A stretch of 64,000 bases of DNA from positions 1-64,000 of the forward strand of contig JAZQCM010000031.1 in the NCBI GenBank assembly GCA_045546275.1. Reading direction: 5' to 3'. Under the pieces are notes generated by a model. It saw only the letters and a list, made by a program, of their open reading frames with translations, was not told the DNA's origin and ran no database searches. The position numbers and the translations under genes were made by a program. How positions within the stretch are numbered: position 1 is the stretch's first letter; each line of letters starts with the position of its first letter. The DNA is from RGIG1927 sp045546275. Lineage in GTDB: Bacteria; Bacillota; Clostridia; UMGS1883. Below are positions 8,813 through 15,190 of this stretch, one piece after another.

Positions 8813-8841
8813 AACCCCAACTTTTTATTAAAGTTAGGGTT
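8813..8841 (-). terminator. Terminator of tRNA-Pro
   Basis: Minus-strand stem AACCCTAACTTT / AAAGTTGGGGTT (one mismatch), just after the tRNA 3' end and followed by an AT-rich stretch. Confidence 0.6.
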
Positions 8842-8847
8842 ATAATA

Positions 8848-8923
8848 TGGTCGGAGTGACGGGATTTGAACCCATGGCCTCTTGTACCCGAAACAAGCAC
8901 GCTACCATCTGCGCTACACCCCG
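8848..8923 (-). tRNA. tRNA-Pro (anticodon CGG)
   Basis: A 76-nt cloverleaf with encoded CCA. The acceptor stem CGGGGTG / CACTCCG pairs with one G-U, and the anticodon stem CTTGT / ACAAG encloses loop TTCGGGT. This gives anticodon CGG with G37, as expected for proline. Its first 19 nt are duplicated about 194 bp upstream. Confidence 0.95.
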
Positions 8924-9121
8924 ATGATGTAAGTTATATTAAATTGTTTTCTTCCTCGAAGTGTTTGGTACGCAGTGCTTTTCGCACGCTTCCGTTTGCG
9001 GTGCCCTCGTTAGCTTCGCAGAACAGCTTGCTAACTTCGACCGCGGCACAACCCTTCGCCTTCCCTTTATCGTCCGCAGGACGCGGTCAGGCTCGGTTCC
9101 ATCTGCGCTACACCCCGATGA
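8905..9121 (-). repeat. Short element flanked by a 23-bp tRNA-Pro 5' duplication
   Basis: The 23-bp sequence covering the first 19 nt of tRNA-Pro and 4 upstream bases occurs at 8905-8927 (intact gene) and again at 9099-9121. Between them lie about 170 bp of GC-rich, hairpin-prone DNA (8928-9098) with no credible ORF; the open frames here are out of character and lack ribosome-binding sites. It looks like an insertion that regenerated the tRNA 5' part. Confidence 0.6.
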
Positions 9122-9359
9122 AACTGTATTTCTTAAATACTGCCTAATTATTATAATTGGAAAAAGTAATTCTGTCAAGTTTTTTATGAGGCTAATCCAT
9201 TTATGCTTATCATTAACTATTTTTGCACCTTTCCTTGACAAGTATTTCTTCTTAATTATATAATAATTCCATGGAGACGGTTCAATGAAAAAAATTAAGG
9301 TTGTTTTCGAAAATAATATTAATTATGCAATGCATGTGGCATATTTAAGGAGGATTAGT

Positions 9360-10538
9360 ATGAGAAAATTATTATCAATCGCTTTAACATTCATTATGAT
9401 TTTATCGCTTTGCATAGCAGTGTGTGCAGAAGATTTGCCAGAACCTATCAAAATATTTGTTGACAATGAACCTGTTGCAACTGACACCTCACCTATTGTA
9501 ATAAATGGTTTGACAATGGTACCTGCGAGAGCCATTTTTGAAGCACTGGGAGCCATTGTTACATGGGACCAGCAGTTGAAAACAGTAACCATAGTTAAAA
9601 ACGATAGGTTAATCAATATTATTATAGGAAACAATCACATGGCGGTCAACGAAAGAGTTGTTAAGCTTGACACTCCTGCAATTTTGCACAACAACAGAAC
9701 TTTACTTCCCTTAAGTGCTGTTTGCGAAGCATTTTGTTGCTTTGTGCAATGGGATGATAGTACAAGAACCGTTCACGTTTACAACGAAGCTTTCCCCGAG
9801 CAAAAAGAGATTGTTGCAGAAAACATTTCGGAATTAATTCAAAGCATAGGCAGTAACCGAAAGATTATTTTAAAAGACGGAACTTATAACTTTTCTGATT
9901 TGGATGACCCTTCTTCTTATAACACCAACATTTCCCCACAAGGTGTTATACAAAATGTTTTCAACATGACAATTGAAGGCAATGCGGAGATTTTAATTGA
10001 CGATATTTATGCCGATGTTTTGTCATTTGAAAACTGCAAAAAAATTACCCTCAACGGCTTAACAGTTGGTCATAATACATACTTTGACAAATATAGGTGC
10101 GAAGGCTCAGTTACAAGGTTCACCCGTTGCGTTGATATTGAAATTAAAAACTGCAACCTTTACGGCTGTGGTGCCGTGGGCGTTTTTGCAATAGGCACAT
10201 CGAATGTATTAGTTGATAACACAAAAATTTACGACTGCTCCTACACCGGACTTTGGCTCGGCGAGTCTTCAGCTACTGTGACAAACAGCGAAATTTTTGA
10301 CCTCAAGCCTTTTTCCGGATTTGTAAGATGCGACAATTCTTATCTTTCCCTTGAAAATTCAAGCATTCACGACGTTGATTGTGGAGAAGATGGAGAATTT
10401 ATTGAAACCTTTGATTATAACGGTACAAAATCAAGGATTGAAATTAAATCCTGCAATTTTAAAAACAATAAATACAAAGAGCTTTCTCACACAGTGGATG
10501 CAGATATAACATTTACTGACTGTGTGTTTGAAGAATAA
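9360..10538 (+). CDS. Secreted beta-helix protein with copper-amine-oxidase-N-like domain
   Basis: A 392-aa exported protein. The ATG at 9360 follows AAGGAGG; an upstream in-frame ATG at 9285 is not supported. Residues 1-23 are a signal peptide ending near CAED. Residues about 30-140 are a copper-amine-oxidase N-terminal-like domain (TMVPARAIFEALGA, then RTLLPLSAVCEAFCC), used in Clostridia and Bacilli as a surface or stalk module. Residues about 150-390 look like a right-handed parallel beta-helix of repeated short strands (NCNLYGC, NSEIFDL, NSSIHDV), as in pectate lyases and other polysaccharide-binding proteins. A substrate cannot be assigned. It is monocistronic with its own terminator. 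Confidence 0.8.
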   Translation: MRKLLSIALTFIMILSLCIAVCAEDLPEPIKIFVDNEPVATDTSPIVINGLTMVPARAIFEALGAIVTWDQQLKTVTIVKNDRLINIIIGNNHMAVNERVVKLDTPAILHNNRTLLPLSAVCEAFCCFVQWDDSTRTVHVYNEAFPEQKEIVAENISELIQSIGSNRKIILKDGTYNFSDLDDPSSYNTNISPQGVIQNVFNMTIEGNAEILIDDIYADVLSFENCKKITLNGLTVGHNTYFDKYRCEGSVTRFTRCVDIEIKNCNLYGCGAVGVFAIGTSNVLVDNTKIYDCSYTGLWLGESSATVTNSEIFDLKPFSGFVRCDNSYLSLENSSIHDVDCGEDGEFIETFDYNGTKSRIEIKSCNFKNNKYKELSHTVDADITFTDCVFEE

Positions 10539-10545
10539 TAGTGGA

Positions 10546-10578
10546 AACGGGCAAGCACACGCTTGTCCGTTATTTTTT
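10546..10578 (+). terminator. Terminator of the beta-helix protein gene
   Basis: Stem AACGGGCAAGC / GCTTGTCCGTT (one G-T pair) with a 4-base loop followed by a T run. Confidence 0.75.
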
Positions 10579-10597
10579 CACTTTTTTAAAAAAACTA

Positions 10598-10626
10598 TTG
10601 CAAAAACATTTTTCCTATGTTATAAT
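10598..10626 (+). promoter_or_regulatory. tRNA-Leu promoter
   Basis: TTGCAA (10598-10603) and TATAAT (10621-10626) are separated by 17 bp and end 16 bp before the mature tRNA 5' end. Confidence 0.75.
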
Positions 10627-10642
10627 CCCATTTGTGGCAAAT

Positions 10643-10729
10643 GCCGATGTGATGGAATTGGCAGACGTAACGGACTCAAAATCCGTCGGTGGCAACACCG
10701 TGTGGGTTCGACTCCCACCATCGGCACCA
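10643..10729 (+). tRNA. tRNA-Leu (anticodon CAA)
   Basis: An 87-nt class II tRNA with long variable arm and encoded CCA. Acceptor stem GCCGATG / CATCGGC; anticodon stem ACGGA / TCCGT with loop CTCAAAA gives CAA, reading UUG. Confidence 0.96.
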
Positions 10730-10970
10730 TAAAAAAGAAGATACTCCGAAGGGGTATCTTCTTTTTTTATATGAAAGGGAGTCGAACCCTGAGAGGGCAC
10801 GAGCCGTAAAGCGGAACAGTCCTGTGCGACTGTTTCGTAGGCGAGTGGTACGCAGGCGACAGCTCGGTCTTTAGCCGAGTGTCGACAAGTAGTGCAGATT
10901 GCGAAGCAATATGCCTCCCACCATCGGCACCATAAAAAAGAAGATACTCCAAAGGAGTATCTTCTTTTTT
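10712..10970 (+). repeat. Element flanked by tRNA-Leu 3' end plus terminator duplication; repeat copy C
   Basis: The last 18 nt of tRNA-Leu together with its terminator (10712-10767) recur at 10915-10970 with two mismatches over 56 bp. The DNA between contains copy C (10776-10863) of the palindromic repeat also seen at 5262-5348, starting with GGGAGTCGAACCC, the inverse of the T-arm. No ORF is credible. The second terminator now also serves the fucosidase gene arriving from the right. Confidence 0.65.
10735..10767 (+). terminator. Terminator of tRNA-Leu
   Basis: Stem AAGATACTCC / GGGGTATCTT followed by seven T residues, immediately downstream of the tRNA. A near copy recurs at 10938-10970. 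Confidence 0.8.
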
Positions 10971-10973
10971 GTT

Positions 10974-12437
10974 TTAATCCACTTTTATTTTAAAAACTAC
11001 GGGTTTATCCGTTTCAACCAGGTTTGTTGTAATGTGAAGACCCTCTTCGTCACGCTTCCACTCACATTTATCATAGCCTAAAACTTCAACAGACTTAATG
11101 ATTCCATGGAAGTTCGGTTTTTTGGATGCGTCCGATTCCGAAAGGCTTTTTACAACAATTGTGTCCTTGCCCTGCATATTAAGGCATATTGCATAGATGT
11201 AGCTACCCTTTTGAGTAAAGCGGATGTCCATACTTGTGTAGGGCTTTGCCTCGTTGTCGGCAAACTGACCTTCTTCAATTGTGGTAGGTCCTTCCCCGCT
11301 CTTTCGCCAGAGCTTTGAAGAGTAGATTGCTTCGCCGTTTAATTTGAGCCACTCTCCGATTTCAAGAAGAATGTTTTTGTCCTCTTTTGGAATTGTGCCG
11401 TCAGCCTTGGGACCAACATTCAACAAAAGTCGACCGTTTTTGGAAACAATATCAACCAGGTCACGAATAATCTGGGTTGAGGTTTTGTAGCTGTTGTTTT
11501 CGGTGTAGCACCAGGAGTTTTTGGCAACTGCGGTATCGGTTTGCCATATGTAGGGCTTACATTCCGCGAACTGTCCGCGCTCCACATCCACAACTGCACA
11601 GCCGAACTGGAAAGCATCGTGCTTGTAGTTGATAACAACCTCTTTGCCCCATTCGTTTGCACGGTTGTAGTAATATGCGGCAAACTTTTTAAGGTGCTCC
11701 TTAACACTGCTGTGCTGAATCCACCAGTCAAAATATATAATGCTCGGCTTATACTTATCAACCAATTCACAGCAACGTACAAGCCAATCGTCTAAAAATT
11801 CTTTTGTAGGGGTAGGAGTTGAGAACAAATCATGGTGGTCTGCCTCAGCCATGCTGGGCCAGTACAAATCGCCACGGTTTAAAGGCTCTTTAATATCGCT
11901 GTCAAACTCCTTACCATGCCCCATGAAAAACCAATGCTCAACACGGTGGCTGGACACGCCCCTTATCAGCTTTTGCTTTTCAAAGGAATTGTAGAGTTCA
12001 CCCAGAACATTTCTTTCAGGGCCTTTTTTTGCAGCGTTCCACTCACTTATTGAGCTGTCATACATCTGAAAACCGTCGTGATGCTCCCCCACAGGGATAA
12101 CATACTGTGCACCCGAGTCTTTAAAAAGCTGCGCCCACTCATCGGGGTTGAACTTTTCCGCCTTGAACATGGGGATAAAATCCTTATATCCAAAGTTTTT
12201 GTGCTCACCATAGGTTTTCAAATGATGCTCGTATTCTTTTGTACCCTGCATGTACATGCCTCTTGGGTACCATTCAGAAGAAAAAGCAGGCACACTATAA
12301 ACACCCCAGTGAATAAAAATGCCGAACTTGACATTTTTGTACCACTCGGGAACAGTATACTGACTAAGGGAGTCCCATGTGGGTTTAAAGGGGCCCTTGT
12401 CAATTACTTCATCGATTGTTTTTAAATATTTTTCCAT
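10974..12437 (-). CDS. GH29 alpha-L-fucosidase
   Basis: A 487-aa hydrolase that removes alpha-linked fucose from host glycans or plant polymers. GH29 features are the N-terminal FGIFIHWGVYSVPAF (about residue 40), GAQYVIPVGEHHDGFQMYDS (about residue 108), the nucleophile Asp in IIYFDWW (about residue 235) and NGRLLLNVGPKADGTIP (about residue 335). There is no signal peptide, so it probably acts inside the cell. It follows an HPr-like gene by 15 bp and shares its transcript, with UPF0291 at the front. Confidence 0.94.
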   Translation of the reverse strand: MEKYLKTIDEVIDKGPFKPTWDSLSQYTVPEWYKNVKFGIFIHWGVYSVPAFSSEWYPRGMYMQGTKEYEHHLKTYGEHKNFGYKDFIPMFKAEKFNPDEWAQLFKDSGAQYVIPVGEHHDGFQMYDSSISEWNAAKKGPERNVLGELYNSFEKQKLIRGVSSHRVEHWFFMGHGKEFDSDIKEPLNRGDLYWPSMAEADHHDLFSTPTPTKEFLDDWLVRCCELVDKYKPSIIYFDWWIQHSSVKEHLKKFAAYYYNRANEWGKEVVINYKHDAFQFGCAVVDVERGQFAECKPYIWQTDTAVAKNSWCYTENNSYKTSTQIIRDLVDIVSKNGRLLLNVGPKADGTIPKEDKNILLEIGEWLKLNGEAIYSSKLWRKSGEGPTTIEEGQFADNEAKPYTSMDIRFTQKGSYIYAICLNMQGKDTIVVKSLSESDASKKPNFHGIIKSVEVLGYDKCEWKRDEEGLHITTNLVETDKPVVFKIKVD

Positions 12438-12452
12438 TTTCCAAATTTCCTT

Positions 12453-12680
12453 TTATGCAAAAAATTCTTTTAAACCTTTTTCAAATTCCGCCGTTTCCTC
12501 CGTATACGCCCTTAAGGTAACAGGCTTTGATAAATCAAGCGCAAAAATTGCCATAAGGCTTTTTGCATCCACTACCTGTCTGCCGGACACCAAATCCACG
12601 TCGAAATCAAATTCGTTCATTTGATTTACAAATTTCTCTACGTCAACAATGGAGGAAAGTACTACTTTAAAGCTTTTCAT
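12453..12680 (-). CDS. HPr-like protein lacking the phosphorylatable His
   Basis: A 75-aa protein with the HPr fold pattern. The segment VVDAKSLMAIFALDL matches the HPr region around the regulatory Ser46 and keeps that Ser. The N-terminal site that should read GxHARPA is replaced by SSIVDVEKF, with no His, so PEP-dependent phosphotransfer is not expected. Like Crh it could act only as a regulator through Ser phosphorylation, which is inference. It lies between a UPF0291 gene and a fucosidase gene in one apparent operon. Confidence 0.75.
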   Translation of the reverse strand: MKSFKVVLSSIVDVEKFVNQMNEFDFDVDLVSGRQVVDAKSLMAIFALDLSKPVTLRAYTEETAEFEKGLKEFFA

Positions 12681-12722
12681 ACTAACACGACCTTTCTAAC
12701 GATTAAAGAAAACCTTTGCTCA

Positions 12723-12890
12723 TCAATCTGTTATTTCAATATTATCAAGTGTTGCTCTGAAGCTTTGTCTTATTGCATTAAGATATTCTTCACGTAACTC
12801 TTTCTGCTCTTTAAGCTCCGCTTCGGTGAGCCCTTCTTCCTTTTTCTTCTTAGCAAGATAGTTAATTCTCTCAATTTTTGCTTTATCCAT
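12723..12890 (-). CDS. UPF0291 (DUF896, YnzC-like) small protein
   Basis: A 55-aa protein. It begins MDKAKIERINYLAKKKK and continues with a TEAEL-EQ-LR-EYL pattern, as in Bacillus YnzC and relatives. It is a two-helix basic protein of unknown biochemical role, often under stress or SOS control in Bacilli. The gene is 42 bp upstream of the HPr-like gene on the same strand. Confidence 0.85.
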   Translation of the reverse strand: MDKAKIERINYLAKKKKEEGLTEAELKEQKELREEYLNAIRQSFRATLDNIEITD

Positions 12891-12978
12891 TTAATCACTA
12901 CCTTTCACAGAGCCAACTATACTCCTATTGATTTTAAAATTCAAGTTTTGTAACCAAATTGTAATATTGGTCTTTACT

Positions 12979-13007
12979 TTGAATTTCTTTAGTGCTAAAA
13001 TTATTAT
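12979..13007 (+). promoter_or_regulatory. Promoter of the secreted metalloprotease gene
   Basis: TTGAAT (12979-12984) and TATTAT (13002-13007) with 17-bp spacing, 25 bp before the ATG with GGAGG. Confidence 0.55.
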
Positions 13008-13031
13008 ATATCGTAATTAGGAGGAAAATAT

Positions 13032-15179
13032 ATGAAAAAATTAGTATCACTGTGTCTTGTTATGGTTATGCTTCTTTCCATGGCACCTTTGGCAATGGCA
13101 CAGGGCGACATTCCCGTTTATTTAAACGGTGAAAAAATTGAAAAGAACGGTATGATTATTTCAGATCGTACCTACCTTCCCGTTCGTGCACTTTGTGAGG
13201 CACTTGGCTACAAGGTTGAATGGGTTGATGATACAAAGAGCGTTATTATTGGTGAAAAGCCTGAAAAAACAGAAAAGACAGATGTTGTAAACATTTACCT
13301 TGACACTGTAAGGCTTGAAAATGCCGAGGCTGTGATTATTGACGGGTCTACCTACCTTCCTGTTCGTGCCCTCTCAGAAGCACTTGGAAAGAATGTTGAA
13401 TGGAACAACGAAAAAAGAGAGGTTTATGTAACAGATAAGGTTTCCCTTTCCGATGATGACCCCTTCAACGGCAAGTATTTCCGCTTAAAGCATGTTTCCA
13501 CCGGCAGATATCTTTGTGTTGAATATGCAAACACAAATGATGGGGCAAAGGTTGTTGTTGCCAATCGTGACGACTCCAACTCCAACCAGGTATGGGGTTT
13601 TGCAGCTATGGACGAAGGCTTTTACAAGATTTTCAACCAGAATTCCAAGAAGAGTATTGACATAGGCGCTTTCTCCACTCAGGCAGGTGTTGAAATTACT
13701 CAGTACACAGCAAACGGCGGCACAAACCAGCAGATTAAGCCCGTTTTGAATGAAGACGGTACCTACACAATTGTTATCCGTCATTCTAACCTTGCAATCA
13801 CAGCAACTGACCGTTTCACAACTCAGGAAAACTTAACAGGCGACAAAACACAGGCCTTTGAATTTGAATACGTAGGTCAGACTCCTATGGGCAACCTTAA
13901 GGAAAGTGCAGGCTACAAGGCTCTTGACGAAAAAACAAGAGAAAGATTTGAATCATTTGTTTACACAACTCTTCCCTTTGGTGCACGTGTTCAGTCCGAG
14001 GTTGAAAATCGCCTTATCATGAGCGACTACTACAATATTTCCGAAGAAGAACAGGTTGAAGTTTTGAAAAAGTGCCTTGGCATAACAGTTTACGGCCAGG
14101 TAGACTTTGGCGAAATTCTTCCCGATAAGGAAAAGGCAAAGTACGAAATTACAAAGAAGACATATCAGGAATCCTACGACGTATGGCGTGGCACAAAACT
14201 TCCCGTGTGGATGTATTCGGTTAAAATGGATGGCGACGTTGAAGGTCAGGTTCATGAATGGACAATGATTTCCACAGTTGAAGATTCCTCCATTGTTACA
14301 GATGCAATCAATGCACTTTCCCGCTTCCCCTATGCAATCCGTCGTCACATCCGTCGCCTTATTTACCGTCAGGACAGCGCAAACAGCTACAACGGCGGTG
14401 GTGACACAATCTGGATTCGTCTTACATGGGTTCCCAACGAAAAGCAGATTGCACACACTCTCGCTCACGAGCTTGGTCACGTGTTAGACAGTAACCTCAC
14501 AAGTGACTCCGCTCTTTGGGACAGAGCAAGAGAAACAGATATGGCACCCATGTCCTCCTACGGTAACTCCAACCGTGCTGAAGACCTGGCTGAATTCTCT
14601 CGTATGTACAATGTTCTTCGAACAGACAAGGAAGCACTCAAGGAGCTTGAAAAGGTTTATCCTGCGCGTTTTGCGGCATATGCAGCACTTCTCTATGTGT
14701 CTGACAGAGAATATTTTGACTACTACAAGCCCTATTACGAAGCATCCATGAAATTTGATGATGACGATAAGGCTCCCTTCTACTGCTCGGTTACAATTCC
14801 CGGAACAAAGCTTGCACTCACTGCTAACGACGCTTCAACAAGCGGCAGTGTTGTTACCTTTGAAGAATATACAGGTGCTGACAACCAGATTTGGAGAATG
14901 CGTGAATGGCAGGGCAAGAAGGCGCTCTTTAATAAGTCGTCCGGTCTTTGCATTAACGTGCCCGGCAACAGTAGTGACTCGGGTAAGAACCTTATTATCT
15001 GGAATGGCGGCAAGGGCAATAACGAGCTTATGGCACTTACCGAAATTTCACAGGGTAACTTTACTCTTACATTTGCTCATTCCAACCTTTATGTAGGCTA
15101 TGAACAGAAGAGCGCAGGCAGCAAAGCTATCCAGACAAACGAAAAAACTAACCTTGTTATTACAGAAATTGCAGAGTAA
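13032..15179 (+). CDS. Secreted zinc metalloprotease with stalk and ricin-type lectin domains
   Basis: A 715-aa exported multidomain protein. Residues 1-23 are a signal peptide. Two copper-amine-oxidase-N-like repeats follow (about 25-75 and 85-145, each with YLPVRALCEALG or YLPVRALSEALG). A ricin-type beta-trefoil lies at about 150-290. The catalytic part (about 300-590) carries the zincin motif H479-E480-L481-G482-H483, with AEDLAEFSRMY downstream as a likely third zinc ligand and its surroundings. A second ricin-like domain is at the C terminus (about 600-715). It probably degrades host or mucus glycoproteins bound by the lectins; that role is inferred. The D-Ala-D-Ala carboxypeptidase-like gene follows 11 bp later. 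Confidence 0.85.
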   Translation: MKKLVSLCLVMVMLLSMAPLAMAQGDIPVYLNGEKIEKNGMIISDRTYLPVRALCEALGYKVEWVDDTKSVIIGEKPEKTEKTDVVNIYLDTVRLENAEAVIIDGSTYLPVRALSEALGKNVEWNNEKREVYVTDKVSLSDDDPFNGKYFRLKHVSTGRYLCVEYANTNDGAKVVVANRDDSNSNQVWGFAAMDEGFYKIFNQNSKKSIDIGAFSTQAGVEITQYTANGGTNQQIKPVLNEDGTYTIVIRHSNLAITATDRFTTQENLTGDKTQAFEFEYVGQTPMGNLKESAGYKALDEKTRERFESFVYTTLPFGARVQSEVENRLIMSDYYNISEEEQVEVLKKCLGITVYGQVDFGEILPDKEKAKYEITKKTYQESYDVWRGTKLPVWMYSVKMDGDVEGQVHEWTMISTVEDSSIVTDAINALSRFPYAIRRHIRRLIYRQDSANSYNGGGDTIWIRLTWVPNEKQIAHTLAHELGHVLDSNLTSDSALWDRARETDMAPMSSYGNSNRAEDLAEFSRMYNVLRTDKEALKELEKVYPARFAAYAALLYVSDREYFDYYKPYYEASMKFDDDDKAPFYCSVTIPGTKLALTANDASTSGSVVTFEEYTGADNQIWRMREWQGKKALFNKSSGLCINVPGNSSDSGKNLIIWNGGKGNNELMALTEISQGNFTLTFAHSNLYVGYEQKSAGSKAIQTNEKTNLVITEIAE

Positions 15180-15190
15180 TTGGAGACAAT

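Noticed and set aside
8866..9263. Three overlapping open frames of 93-100 codons around tRNA-Pro
   Set aside because: They run through the tRNA and the hairpin-rich repeat, lack ribosome-binding sites and resemble no protein.
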